A stretch of 64,000 nt of DNA from Polychytrium aggregatum (GCF_025602895.1 NW_026516229.1:62001-126000); one strand, 5' to 3'. Counted from the stretch's first letter, positions 12,041 to 24,400 are shown. The notes: generated from the sequence alone by a model not told the origin. Made by a program: numbers and translations.

Positions 12041-12544
12041 GGTTCATCTCCTCTCGCTCTGGAGACAACGGCAGGAAGTTGCGGATCGCGGCCTCGGCGT
12101 GACTGCTGATGCGACCGAGGACAGCTGCGAAGGTGGGCTGGAGGTCGGGGGCGCTTTTGCTGTTCGCCAGGGAAGCTGGTCGATACCGGCAGTGACGATA
12201 TTCCGCTGAGATGCAAACCGACGCACCAGGCACGGCGCTGCCTCTATTGTATCGTCCCTTCCAAAAGAATACGACTTTTTCCCGACCGAAACGGGACACC
12301 CCGAGCACGTGGATGGCTTGTGAGCGAGCTGCAAGTGATCATGTTTGTGATTGGCTTCTTCAACATTTGTTCGGAGGGAACCGCCAAGCTCGTTCTTGTC
12401 CTGCATCTTCCTCTCGCACATGTCCTCGTGCACAGACCCGTTTGTCTGCATCTACGACGTCTCGTCGAGTTTCGGTCGTCTCCGCTCACCCCATGTGTCC
12501 CCAGGCCAGCACTGGCCTGGGTTTTGCCTCGAGCACGGCGTCAG
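12041..12544. other. Intergenic: 5' of Galpha and 3' of lipase
   Basis: Between two minus-strand genes. No gene, TATA box or repeat was recognised. A short AAACGGGACACC run near 12292 resembles the end motif of the mobile element at 17901, but the similarity is too short to claim a copy. Confidence 0.45.
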
Positions 12545-14208
12545 CTAACTCTCAACATCGCAGCCCTTGATGCCAAGCTTCATACCCCAAACGCGCAAGT
12601 GTTCAGTTGCCGCATAGCCGGTCTTCAATCCATTGGAGCAGAGGTCGCTTTCGAGGCCATCCATGCCTTGTTCGGTAAAGTCAGCGAGCAGGTTCGCGAG
12701 GGTATCCTCTGGCATATCCTCCAGCATATCGTCTGGACTGTCGCTCTGCAGAACCAGATCCTGAGCAGCGCCCTTGAGTCGCTTCTTGGGTGCTCGCAGC
12801 ATCTGTGTCTGGAGCGACCTGAGAGATTCGGGTTGATCCAACCTGAGGCTGTGTCCGTTGGTATCGAGGCACTCGAAAGTGGTGCCATTTGCATCTCGGA
12901 CCCAGATCTCATTCGGCACATGGCAGAAGCCCGAGAAGGTTGGCGGCAGATGTGGGGTCAAGTCGTTCTGGTTGACGACCCGCTGGATGGTGCGCACGCC
13001 GAGCCCATACACAAAGTCGGCAAACTGCGAGTTGCCGACTCGGGGCTGGCCAACGGTGAAGATCCGCATTCGTTTGGAATCCAGCCCTGCGGTCCCGCTG
13101 GTGAGGGCATCCGCAGCGGCAAGCAAGGCGAGGGCTATTGTTATCCCGGCGACCAAAGATGTGGGAGCGGCTCCATGAGTGACTCTGGGCTGGAACCAAT
13201 GTATCGGCGATGCAACGCGATTCACAGGCCCCATCTCCATATGCTACCGGCACGGATGCGGAGCACATGTTCCCAGAGGACATCCGCCATCTCGGCGCTT
13301 GCGTTCGATGAAACATGAGTCGGTGCGACTACTTACCGCCACCCAAGCTGTGCCCGGCAAAGAGCACCGTATGTTCTGGAGCCAGCGCAATCAGGGCTGC
13401 GAGTTCCTCCAGCACCGATGCCCGGACATACTGCCAACTCTGAAGAAACCCGTAGTGGACCTTTGTTCCGGTCGGGGCGCCTGGGAACGGGCAGTCTGGC
13501 TTGGCCATCATGATATTGTTGATCCAGTTGTTGAAGTTGCGGGAGCCGCGGAAGGCGACAATCGTCAGGTTGCGAGTGCGGTGCAAGGCCGCATATCTGT
13601 CGACGGCAATAATGTCAAGCCACGATGACTGAAGCTTAGAAAATGGTAAATGATCGGGCCGTGCGCCCTCGTCGATCGAAGCTCGATCCATCTTACCCAA
13701 ACACTCGGTCGGCTTGACCAAAGAGTCGCACGTCGGATGTTCCCACGGTCGGCCCAACACAGGTGCTGCACGACCATGTGTCGAGTCCATCGACGCAATA
13801 TGTGCTTTGCAGATAGCCGATCAAAGACTGTGGCAGACGGAACGGTCGACTCAGCAGTGGTGCGCAAGATGGCCCAGCCGAGCGTGTGAATGCAGTGCTG
13901 CCTTGGCCGATGCGTCTGGATTTGTCTGTCGCCGTGAACACCAGAGCTCGGCGACCATCCGCTTTGCTCCAACATACCCGAGCTCCTTCCTCTCAAATCG
14001 TCGGAGCGACTCTTACCTTCATTTCGTCGAGAGCCTGGCCGGACACCTCGACCGGCTCGGCAAAGGTGCCAACCACAGACGTCGCTGGCGTCGTCGATGT
14101 TCCATATGATCCAGATGGTTGACCAGGATGCTGACCACCAGGCACCCGGGCCGATCGAGCGCCTGTTATGATGCAGAGGGCGAGAGCGATGAGTTGGCGA
14201 GGTCGCAT
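12545..14208 (-). CDS. Secreted class-3 (fungal lipase_3) triacylglycerol lipase
   Basis: An alpha/beta-hydrolase of the Rhizomucor/Thermomyces lipase family. The ATG at 14208 starts MRPRQLIALALCIITGARSA, a typical signal peptide; an in-frame ATG upstream at 14259 is possible but would bury it. About four exons: 14208-14017, about 13827-13698, about 13634-13340 and about 13170-12545. Motifs in order are a Cys-rich segment (YCVDGLDTWSCSTC), NLTIVAFRGSRNFNNWINN (oxyanion region) and LFAGHSLGG with the nucleophile Ser. RIFTVGQPRVGN and NQNDLTPHLPP follow; the Asp in the latter is the probable second triad member. The junctions of exons 2/3 and 3/4 are approximate. The C-terminal 120 residues beyond the core are acidic and not conserved in any family I recognise. 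Confidence 0.87.
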
Positions 14209-14864
14209 ATTCGATCGTGGCAGGACGAATGCCCTGTTAAGCTCTGGCGGCTGCGTCACTCATATACCGAGCCAGCTGTTGGGTGGCGAGTCACGATGTT
14301 TGTTGTTGGCGAGACAGCATCGCCTCTTGCACCAGTGAGTCCCTGGTGGCTCCGTCGTGCCCACTGGGGGAAAGCAAGCAGCCGATGAGCGAGGATGCTG
14401 GAGTTTAGAGTGCGAACATGTCCCGGGTTCATTTTTGACCTGGTCCAAAGGTGATCACTTGCGCGCCAATGTCAGCATGATCCGCGATGAGAAGGTGCGA
14501 AACATCAAATTGGTGGATTGTAAGGCGCAACCCCATCTACAGCAGTGTGGGCACATCCTGATGAACCCTTGCGGACGACGAACAGGGGGGCATATCCTTT
14601 GCTCTGCATGAACGGAATGCATGAACATTTTAGACGATGGCTGTGTATGTATTCCATTCAAAATGAAGCCAGGGTATCCTGTTCATTGATTCGGCGCTGC
14701 TGTTGGCTGAGACTGGGCCGGCCGAGCCTGCGCTAGCTACAGACCATCGGCTGTCAGCTGTGTTCCCTCATACAAGTAGACCATCGCAGAGGAGATCGGC
14801 GCCTTCGATGCGCTGGATCGAGCATAGAGCCGGTGTCCTTGCACGGGCCTCGTTGACCGATGGA
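14209..14864. other. Intergenic: lipase promoter and 3' of GGTase-I beta
   Basis: Both neighbours are on the minus strand. No coding sequence, TATA element or repeat was recognised in this stretch. Confidence 0.45.
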
Positions 14865-16572
14865 CTACTCGTCTCGCCACCACACGACCTGGGACTTGAT
14901 TCGCTCAAAGGTCGGGGCAGAGATGTTCAGACTCGAGTGGAGCCCATGCACGCCATGCGCTCCGTTCAAGGCCATTGCAGCAAGACCAAGATAGGAGTGC
15001 ATGATATCTGGGTGGGTAAGTAAATCGGAGAAGTGATCATGGTGAGTGGGTGTTGCCGAGGGCAACGAGCAGCAGAGCAGTCTGTATCAACTGCTCAGCA
15101 AGGAGACCCACAAGCTCAATGATGGCTGCATCAGCTCTACCCTCGCTGCCCAAGCCATACCTGGAGGCAAGCCAGGATACTTTCCAAATCCTCCCCAGAC
15201 GGTTTCCGTCGTCTTGAGGAACTCCTGGTCTCGTTTGGTATCGACAAGATGATAGTATCCAAGGATCTGTGTGCCATGGCGGCGCTCGTTAATGGTACGG
15301 ACAAGAGGTGAAGCCACCTGGTGCGGACAAGTGCTCTAGAGAACAGAGTGGTTCGTATGGTGCCGGATTGATCAGAGGAGCGGAAGGCCCGCCTGACTTA
15401 CATGCAGGCTGGCTCCAACCCAGAAGGAGTAGCAGGTGTCGGGGATCTTGGCAGGGCGGCCTTGGAATCCACTGGACTGGCGGAACAGACACCACTCCAG
15501 GCACCGCTTCTTGCTGCTGGCATCCAGAGCATCCAGGCGACCCATCAGAGCCAGAGATGCAAGGGCGCAGTACGTTATTCCACCATGAGCCTCGTTGGCG
15601 GGACCTCTACCGAATCCACCATCGAATGCTTGAGAAGCCAAGATGTGCTCAACGATGCGATCTTGGTCGATGCCGCTCCAGTCCCGGATCAGGAAGGAAA
15701 CGGCGCATGCAGAGAAGACAAATCGCAGATCGTGCTCTTCGTTGCCGAGGCTGTCGACAAAGCTGTGGGGAAGAGCGCGAATGTGACCCGATTGGACTTT
15801 AGTACATCAAGTGTGTCAGAGAGTGCTGCTGGTGACCAAATTGACGAGAGGGGCGATGCTGCCCTGAACGAGCCTGTCCCAAGACCTCTGCCGGATAGGC
15901 TCGAGGGCCAGGATTGAAGAAACGCTGCCGCCACCGTACCTGCCACTTGGAAGCTGCAGTGCCTTAATTCCAGCAGCGACAGCCGCACGGTCGACTCGCG
16001 ACAGGTCGTCACCAAGGATTATTAGAGTCAGCAAGGCCGTATAGGACATTGTGACATGGCTGGCATCGTAAGCTGTGAATGGCGTCGAACAGGCGTGCGG
16101 ATCGTGAGGCGCCCCCATGAAGGGCGAGCCACGGAATCCGCATCGCCCTAGACTCTGGTCTGCGAAATGGAGAAGGCAGCTGGGTTGAATGGCATGAATA
16201 CATGGCGGCTGTGGACCGGAGCCCGACATCGAGACGCTGGGTCGGTTGCCGTTGATTGCGCTGATGTGTGCGGGTTGGATTGGGTTGGGCTGACCGCTAC
16301 ACCCCGAGACAGCAAGACCAACCTTTGAGCTCCGGGCGCTCGTCGGGGTGAATTTGTTGGGCATATATCCATTCGATCCAGTGCTTCTTGTTCTCGGGAG
16401 AAACGACCTTGTCGACAGCGCCAAGCAGATCCAGTCCCGAGAGGGCAAAGTAGGCCAGCATGAGCCTGGAGGTGTCAAGCGAGGTGTAGTCCTGTGGCAT
16501 CAGCGATGTGCACCGGTTGAAGTATTTGACGTGAAGATCGACGTTCAAGCTGCAAGGTTCGTTGGTTTCCAT
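14865..16572 (-). CDS. CDC43: Protein geranylgeranyltransferase type I, beta subunit
   Basis: Catalytic subunit that attaches geranylgeranyl to CaaX cysteines, working as a heterodimer with the shared alpha subunit. Minus-strand exons read METNEPCSLNVDLHVKYFNR, then TSLDTSRLMLAYFALSGLD, WIEWIYAQQIHPDE, CGFRGSPFMGAP and ILGDDLSRVDR. These features, especially the last two, match the type-I enzyme better than farnesyl or Rab prenyltransferase beta subunits. RFVFSACAVSFLIRDWSG, AFDGGFGRGPANEAHGG and IPDTCYSFWVGASL follow. The Asp and Cys of DTC and the His of DIMHSYLGL are the zinc ligands expected from the family. The start is the ATG at 16572; an upstream in-frame codon at 16653 is not ATG. 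The stop is at 14865-14867. Confidence 0.92.
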
Positions 16573-16976
16573 GGCTTCTGTCGTCGCTTGTGGGTGCAAT
16601 GGACGGGGCGGTGGGCTGCGACGGCTGCAGGGACTGCGATGGGGTTGATGCAAGCAGAGATGGAAACGAGGTCAGCCAGGGGCGCGCTGGCGGGCAGCCA
16701 AGAGCCAGGGCGGATGGGGCTGGATCCAGTGCGGCTCCAGTGCGGCTCCAGTGCGGGTGTCACTGGCCGACCCCGTGATGTCCCGCTCCGCAGTCGCGCA
16801 GCCACAAACGCACAGCCACAAACGCACAGCCACAGCCGCAGACCCTTGCGCGTGGCTTGCGCGTGGCTTGCGCGTGGCTTGCGGCCTGTGCATGATGGCC
16901 CACGCTGGCCCTATAAATCCAATCCCTGTCTCAGGGCGCTCTGACTGCCTTCGTCTCCAAAGCCGACCGACGAACC
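16573..16976. promoter_or_regulatory. Divergent promoter region with three short tandem repeats
   Basis: Shared upstream region of the minus-strand GGTase-I beta gene and the plus-strand gene at 16977. It contains TGCGGCTCCAG repeats (16728-16757), a GCCACAAACGCACA repeat (16799-16836) and three CGCGTGGCTTG units (16849-16882). A TATA box lies at the plus-strand end. Confidence 0.7.
16911..16918 (+). promoter_or_regulatory. TATA box (CTATAAAT)
   Basis: CTATAAATC lies about 60 bp before the ATG at 16977. This spacing would put the transcription start about 30 bp upstream of the start codon. Confidence 0.7.
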
Positions 16977-17687
16977 ATGGCCAAGTCCTCGCTCCTGGTG
17001 CGGCTCACCGTCTCCGCGGCCCTAGCCGGCTCTGCAGGCGCCCTGGCCTACCACCAACTGGCTCTCAAGCGTGTTCGCCGTATTCCGGTGCCAAGCAACT
17101 CGATTCTCAAGACCTCGCCCCTGAACAACGCCGTCCAGGCATCAACGAACCTCCCGCACTACTTTGACTGTTTCCTCGTCACCGTTCGAGCATCGTCGCT
17201 CAAGGACTGGGCCAGTCTTCGTGCCCAGTTTGACCCTGCAAGCGACGAGGGTCGTCGGGCTCTGAACGACCATATCACGACCCAGTTCGCCCGCTCGTTC
17301 TTCACCTCCAGCCTATTCTCGCTCGAAAGAATGGTGCTGACCTTGGCAGGGTTCCCAAGGAAGGTCCTGACCAACGACCAGACTCGCCAGCTGGCTTTCC
17401 AGCCCGGCGATGACGTCCCGCCCTTCGCTGTCATCGAGCGCAGCGGAAACGAGATTCTGAACAGCTGGGCGTTCCAGCCGCGCATGGGCGGGCTCAACTG
17501 GATATCGGCCGAGTTTGTTCCGGACCAGGGCGACGGCGTTGTCCTGCTGCGATACGGCAACGCCTGCTGGGTCGGTGCTCTGGATACGAAGGCCGTCCCA
17601 ATGGAAGAGGACCGACTGGTAACCAGGGTCCATCGGCTCTACGGGAGGATGCTGATGGACCTAGCTGTCCGCGGACTCGAAGCATGA
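16977..17687 (+). CDS. Uncharacterised 236-residue protein with N-terminal membrane segment
   Basis: Intronless frame that I cannot assign to a family. The N-terminus (MAKSSLLVRLTVSAALAGSA, continuing Gly-Ala-Leu-Ala) is a signal peptide or membrane anchor without acidic residues; an organelle-targeting role is also possible. The remainder is a mixed globular domain with segments such as HYFDCFLVTVRASSLKDW, SLERMVLTLAGFP and GLNWISAEFVPDQGDGVVLL. It ends in an amphipathic helix rich in Arg and Leu. No cysteine cluster or nucleotide-binding motif is seen. A TATA box 60 bp upstream and codon use like the neighbours support a real gene. Confidence 0.75.
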   Translation: MAKSSLLVRLTVSAALAGSAGALAYHQLALKRVRRIPVPSNSILKTSPLNNAVQASTNLPHYFDCFLVTVRASSLKDWASLRAQFDPASDEGRRALNDHITTQFARSFFTSSLFSLERMVLTLAGFPRKVLTNDQTRQLAFQPGDDVPPFAVIERSGNEILNSWAFQPRMGGLNWISAEFVPDQGDGVVLLRYGNACWVGALDTKAVPMEEDRLVTRVHRLYGRMLMDLAVRGLEA

Positions 17688-17900
17688 AACCCCCCGCACT
17701 TCACCGACAGTCGCTCGCCTCACGCCATTCTCCTTCGTCTCCTCTGGCGGTGGCGACCTTCAAGCTGTACCAGGCACTTCCGGTGTGTCCAGCTACCGTT
17801 CCGCTGTGGGCTGACCGAGTCCTGCTGTTAATACGACGTACAATTCTATTGAAGCGGCTGATGTGCTCCGACTGCAAGAGCGGGCGGGACGGGTTACAGG

Positions 17901-18191
17901 CAATCCAATAAAAAACGGGACATCCGGGGTTTTTGACCATTCATCGAATATTTTGTTACCCAATGTTATCGCGCGCTGGCCATGACCATTCGCCAGACAG
18001 TGTGGAATCGCGACGTCAATGCGGCGCGCAACATGATCACAGTGTGCAGGTCGATTGTGGAGACCGGAGGGCGACCGGTGGTCTTCACTCGGAGGCTGCC
18101 AAAGTGATCTGATCTATTTATTGTGGCTTTGCTTGACGCATGCCATCACATACTACATGTTCATGGAAACGGCTATATTGTCCCGTTTTTT
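17901..18191 (+). mobile_element. Decayed DNA-transposon remnant with 13-bp inverted ends and a TnpB/Fanzor-like tail
   Basis: AAAAAACGGGACA at 17910-17922 is repeated in inverted orientation at 18179-18191 without mismatch. Between them lies the pseudogene at 17937-18107. Sequence starting at 17896 is similar to 60190-60302 (same strand) and 50881-50967 (opposite strand), so this is a dispersed family. No target-site duplication was recognised. The full region 17688-18497 holds nothing else recognisable. Confidence 0.6.
17937..18107 (+). pseudogene. C-terminal fragment of a TnpB/Fanzor-like RNA-guided nuclease
   Basis: An open frame without a start, bounded upstream by a stop at 17934-17936, ends at TGA 18105-18107. 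It contains TVWNRDVNAARNM, the conserved 'RDxNAARN' pattern that carries the third RuvC catalytic Asp in TnpB and Fanzor proteins. The tail is GGRPVVFTRRLPK. Upstream domains and the zinc-finger cysteines are missing, so the copy is dead. The motif call rests on recognition of a 13-residue pattern and should be checked by profile search. Confidence 0.55.
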
Positions 18192-18497
18192 TCTGAATAA
18201 AGTGTAGCACCAAGGTATAGCCAATGAGGAAGAGGGGATTCTGCAGCCGACATGTTCCATGGCTGTCTCGGGAGAGAGCAAAATAGGCCGAGACCAGGAG
18301 ACGGCTCGCAGAACAAGTCGACACAGACAAAGAAAAGAACCACTGGCCAAGTCAGGCTGAGGATAGGGCAGACCAAGTTGGCCAAAGCGAGAGAGAAAAC
18401 GAATACAAGACAGATCGAGGTTGGGCAGCCCCCCCCCTCGCTAAACTAAACACGAAGCAAATGCAAATCGAGTCTGCGACAAACATCGCCAGTCGCT

Positions 18498-21400
18498 TCA
18501 GCGGCGCACCGCATCCGGGCCAATCTGTTGGATCGTGGAGTAATACAGGCCCTGGACTTCCTTCTCGCTGCTTCGCCAGGCCTCGCGTGCAAACGTGGCC
18601 CCTTCCATGCGGAGCGCCGTGAGGCCGAGTTCCCCAAAGTGGAAGACCACGCGCATGAAGAACTCCTGGCGCCGTCCGGTGACATCCGGGAGCGAGGGCT
18701 CCCAGTCCGTCCGCAGAAGGATGCGTCGGAGCAGGTCGCAGAGCCACATGGCGTCCCCGACGGTGTCCCCGATCGTCACGCCGGCCTGCTGGAGGGCGTC
18801 GATCAGGCTTTGGTGATGCATTCCGACGGCAATAACAAGCTTCTCCCGCCAGATGCCCCAGGTGCCGTCATCGGCTTTGCTGATCTCGGCGCCTTCGGCT
18901 GTGAGGTATTCGAAGCCGTCTTCCCAGACCGGCTCGACTGGATCGGTCATGCCGCAAGTCAGCGGCAGCAACGCGTCCAGGAGCTTCTGTGGCATCCGCT
19001 TCTGCGCCCGAGCGTTGGCAACCAAGAAGATCAGGCCAGCAAAGTTGCGGCTGTGGATGGCGATCGGGAGCCATCCGCCCTTGGATGAAGGGAGCCAGAT
19101 CACAGGCTTGCCCTTGAGCGCCTGGGTTGGGACGACTGGCTGATCCGGGCCTTCTTCTTCGGGGACCTCCAGGTCCGTGAGCCCGTGCAGCTTGGCAATG
19201 ACCAGGCCCTTGCCGCCAAAGCCGCCGATGGCAACGTAGTCCGTGTCTTCGGTCATGTAAAGTCGGCCGACAGTCGGGGCGATGTTGGAGCCCATCCAGA
19301 TCGTGTGGATGCACCGGCCCGAGACCGGATTCCAGACAAGAATGGCGCCGTCGCCTTCGCGCATCGTCAAGAGCTTGGAGTCATCATCCGACCAGGACAT
19401 GGAGATGACAGGGCCCGACGGCAGGTCGCTGCTGGTGCCCTTGGCCAAGTTCCAGAGCCGCACGACGTAGTCCGAGTCGTCCTGCGACAGCGAGGTGCGG
19501 TCGCCGCTGCGCATCGATCCCGTCGCCAAGAGGAACTCGTTTCGTCGCGCAAATGCCGAGATGGGCTTGCCCGAGTGGGGGCTCTTGAACTCGACAACGG
19601 CATCGTCCCGGCGCTTCCAGATCATGAGTACATTGCGCTCTGCGTCCCAGCCGTCGGTAAGGGCGGCCAGCAGCTGTCCGGTGCACGAGTACTCGAGGCG
19701 CTCGATTCGGCTGACCGACCCGCTGGGGTTGCCTGTCAGAGTGCCATCGTCCTTTCCCCACCAGCCGACAAGCGCGGGGATCGGCGATCCTTCGGTGTAG
19801 TGGTAGAACTTGACGGCGTTGTTGGAGTAGCCGACGGCCAGCTCGATCGAGTCCTGTGCGCGGCCAGAGGCGGCGCCACCGGATCTGGGCTGAACGGGCG
19901 CAAAGGCACAGCAGATCTCTCCAGCAACAGGCCAGTCGCGGTCCGTCTCGGCCAGGGGATCCAGCTCTTCGTACAGGGCCGTCGGTGTCGACGAGAAGAG
20001 CTCGACACCGTTGATCGAGACAGACATGTAGTACGGCTCGGTGGGATGGGCGACGACCTGCTCGATGCCCTGGATGAACACGCTCGTCATCTTGTTCTTG
20101 AGCTCGAGATCAACAATCTCGAGCATGCCCTGCTTGCCGGCACTGACGACCGCCACGGGCTCGCCCTGTGCGTTTCGCACAAAGTCGATGACTCCGGGGC
20201 ACTCGACATATTCGCCTGGGACGGTCGAGCGGGTCTTGGCCTGCGAAATGTCCCAAAGCCGAATGGTGGTGTCGTTGCCGGCCGTGGCAAGGATGTTGGC
20301 CGGGGACCGGTGGTCGAAGCGCATGGCGTGAATGTGATTGGTGTGCAGGCAATCACGGCTGATGCGCAGCATCTCGACAGAGTCGGCGACGAGAATCCAC
20401 TGCTCCACGACGCCGCCAAAGCTCGAGAGGGCGACCTGGCCGTCGTTCGAAACGGCGGCGAGGTTGACGTTGTCGTCGAGCTTCTTGTTGATCAGGCCGA
20501 CGACGTTGCCGGTGGATGTGTCGATCACCGACATGGCTCGCGAGGTTGCGACGAGAATAAAGAGTGCGTTGTGGCTCATGGCGAGGGCCAGAGGCGCCTC
20601 GTGGCGACTGTAGTCGCCGCTGTTGGGATCCAGCTTCGAGGGATACAGGCCGTACCCAAAGGTGCCGGTCTCGAGCTCGATCCACACCGCGTCCTTGTTG
20701 GCGATGGTGCCAAACATAATGACCTTGCCAGAGTCGACCATGGCGATCTGTCCGTCGTATTCGAGCAGCAGCTGCTTGAGCGTGCAGCCCTCGAGCTCCC
20801 AGACCGAGAGCTCGCAGGTGCACGGGTCGATGTCGACGTCGCGGCCCTGACCAAGGGCAACGGCAAGTTCAGTGTCGTCGTTGATCCACTGCATAACCCG
20901 CACACCAACCAACAAATTGGGGTCGCAGCCGAGATCGAAGCACTTTTTCTCCTCAAACGTGGCCGCGTCGATGAGATGGATAACGGACTCGGTCGGCCAC
21001 CAGACAGCCAGGATGGCCCCGCTGTGCGACAGGCGGAGCACAGGCTTGAGGACGCCATCGCCGTCATTGAAGGATGGGAAGTGGATGCGGTAGGTCTCGA
21101 GCCCTGTCTGGACATCCCATTTGCGTAGGATGCCGTCCGACGAGGCCGAAAAGACCGTGTTGCTGGCAATCTCGAGGGCAATGATGCTGAAGCCCTCCGA
21201 GGCGCCAGCATAGCCAAGCTCAAAGGTCTGGAAGCATCCGTGCTGCGAGTCGTCGCGGGTCAGCCAGTCGAGCCAAACGCTACCGTTTTCTTCCAGGATC
21301 TGGCGAGCAGCGAGGGCAACGAGCGAGTCTTTGGGCTGGTTGGCGGCGTGCTGGAGGGTGATGCCTGGATGGAGGCTCAGAAGCCGGAGTTCGCGTTGGA

Positions 21401-24400
21401 CAAACTTGTGGAAGGCAGAGACACGCGCGTCGATCTTGTCCGGGTGCTCGCGGGAGGCAATGTCAAAGTTCTTGAGGAAGGCAAAGAGAAGCTGCTTCTC
21501 GGCTGCGCCTTGGATCTCCCGCAGGTCGGTCATGATGTCAAACGCCTGGGTACACTCCGCGGCGTGGAGGAGATGGTAGACTTGCGTGACCACTCCGGTC
21601 CTGTCTGTGCGGCTGGCCAGGAGTAGCGGTTGGGTTTCAATATCGTCCGAAAGATCGATGTTGCCGCGGCAGCCGCTCCAGTACTCAGCGAGAGCTCGGT
21701 GCGTCTGCTGCGCAACAGAGTCGCTGCCAAGGTAGATTCTCTGGACCGCAGCCTTGACGGCAGGGTACCTCCAGACAGTTACGGTCTCTCCGAATGAGAG
21801 CTGCTCGCGCACGAGGCCCTCGAGGTCTCGCTTGAGCGAGGTCCACAAGAGAGGGGGGATGCGTTTGAGGGACGGACTGTGGATCTGTCGGCAGAGGTAC
21901 AGTGATTGGCCGTTAGCTCGGAAACACCGGCATCGGCACGAGACCCGGCACACTCACTCGGACGGCGCGAGAGCGCAGTGGTCCTAGAATCGGAGCGAGG
22001 ACAAAAACAAAAGGATAAACTTGTGCCTGTGGCGTGCAAATGTCTCCCGGGCTACCTTTTCGATCAACTCCATGAGCTCGGTGTCGAGTGTTAGGAGATC
22101 GTCCATCTCCAGCATGCTCAGCCCGAAGCGGGACGCAGTCAAATAACCCAGGGCCTTCGAAACAAGTAGTCGTCCGTGCTTCTTTTCCAGAGGTTCCAGA
22201 ATGGACTTGGAAACCAGCTCGTCCAGAGACGACGGAAGCGGATCAGCTGCATCGCTCGAGCTCCACTTGGAAGCGATCTCGGCGCACAAAGCCACCTCTG
22301 CAAGGCACTCGTGCGCCTCGCAGAATGTCCTGACACACTCCTGCTGGGGGGCAGTCAGAACTCTGTCGGCAGCGCCAAGGCGGCTGGCAACGATAAACTC
22401 TCGGTCTTTGACAGGCAGCGGCTTGACATGGTAAATTTGCTTCTCGGAGATCAAGAGACGAGCCAGGGCCGGGATGGGCTTGCCGTCAGCCTGCGGAGAT
22501 GCAGAGAAGATGAAGACAACGTTGGGAGGGATGTGCCTCGGGAGCCAGCCCAGCTCAAGGCTACGATAGTCGCTGTCAAGACGGTCGATTGAGTCGATGA
22601 CAACAATGAGCGGCTTCAGTGACGTCGCCAGCGTGAGGAACTTGGTGAGTTGGTTCACCAAAAGGGGGAACTCGGTTGGGATAGGTGCATCGGCCTCGTA
22701 AAGGATGCCGATCTGGACACAGATCGAGTGGAGAATGGAGCGGATGTCGGACGACTCGGGTGTTGCGCCAACGAATCGGTAGACAACCTGCGCATAAGGA
22801 TTAGCAACGCCGATCGCTTGGATGGTCTTGGAGATCAAGGCGGTCTTGCCAGAGCCAGAGGGGCCTGCGTCGTTTGGCCAGGGATGTATACGAGGGAGGC
22901 ATAAGCCAGGTGCAGAGCGGCTGGAGATGTGGTAATCGGTGACCGTCGGCGACAGTCGGTGGCAATCGGTGACAATCGGTGACAATCGGTGACAGGGTCC
23001 AGGATAAACTGTACATCGACGAAACGAGATGCGCTCACGACGACTACTTACCCACGATGCTAAAGACCGAGTAGTCAAAGGGTCGCTGCACCCACTGTTT
23101 GACCTGGACCATGAACTCTTCGCGGCCAACAAACTTGCTGCACTCTTCCATGGCGATCTCACGATGCGAGTTGACTTCGCGAACGATGGGATGGAGCTCG
23201 GGGTTCTCCATCTGCATCTGGTAGGCCTCGATGACCCCTCCGGCGATGGCAACAGAAAAGTCGTCGCAGAACTGCTTGAGGTACGCCTCCTGCTCTGGAC
23301 TCTTGAGGGGATTGAGGCCATCGCCCTCGTCCCACTCGATATCGTAGTCGTGGTTGGGGAACATGGATTTTCGCAGGCGATTCATGCGGCCGATGGCCTC
23401 CATGTCAATCGGATGGTTGTCGTTGAGCATATCCAGATCGATAAATTTGCTGGCCTCGACATGCTGCTGCGACGCATACTTGACCAGGTTGATGAGGTTC
23501 CGCCTATAGCCAGGACGCGAGACATGGCAAACGCAAGAGGATGAGCTACCGCGTGCAGTCTCTTCGCCAGGCATATGTAAGCATGTATCGCTGCTCAAAA
23601 GGAAGCCTTGTCGCTGAGACGCAAGGACATGCTTACTGGAAGCAGAAAAAGCTGTCGGTTTCGCGGCCCAAGGTCTCGTTGCTTGCGATGGACACCTGGC
23701 TATGTGTCGTCGAGGAGCGGTATTTTTCGGTGGTCTCCTCGGGCTGCCCTTCGATGCCCTTGCGGAGGGCCCTCTGGACACTCATCGAGACCTTGACCCA
23801 CTCTCCCCGCGCTTCGGCCTGAAGGACAGGGTCCTCCGAGATGAAGTTGGGGATGTGCGAAGAAACACGCTTGAGCTGGTAGACGGGCGGGTTGATGTTG
23901 TCGTTTTTCTCGTACCAATCCTGAACGAGTCGGAGCATCTCGTTTCCATCACCCTCAGATGCGATCGACAGCTTGTTGACGATGATGTCGTATTCCTCGA
24001 CCGACAGCGTGCGAGGAGGAGGGCGGTAGCCATACTTGTTGCCTGGTTGCAGCGAGGGATGCGTGAGTGGTCAACACGGACGCCGGTATCGTTGGTTACC
24101 CGGTCAATCGACCCGGCTATGGTGAGCGCCTTGTCCCCAGGAAGAGTTGCATGGCCGAGCTGAAGCAACCCAAGCAACTCGTCCAACCCGAGTGGCCGGC
24201 ACGACTCACCCAGCAGACACGCAAATGCAGGGCCGGCCGACTGCTTGATCGACTTTGACAGTTCGTTGAAGATGACCTGTTCGACCCAGTATGAGCATGG
24301 ATACCTCTGTGCATGGCTTTGCTCCTTCATACCAACATCGACATCTCTGACTGATTGTAGCCAGCTGGCGGTCACCGTTCTTACGCCACGGTCGTCTCTC

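Noticed and set aside
12288-12310. AAACGGGACACC as a fourth copy of the mobile element
   Set aside because: Only about 12 bases match and the flanks do not align with the other copies.
17684-17911. CSDC motif upstream of the element as the zinc finger of the Fanzor-like protein
   Set aside because: It lies over 60 codons before the RuvC-like motif, in a different frame with stop codons between, and outside the inverted repeats.
19185-21128. Open plus-strand frame of 647 codons
   Set aside because: Antisense shadow of the WD40 exon of the NWD1-like gene; no recognisable motifs.
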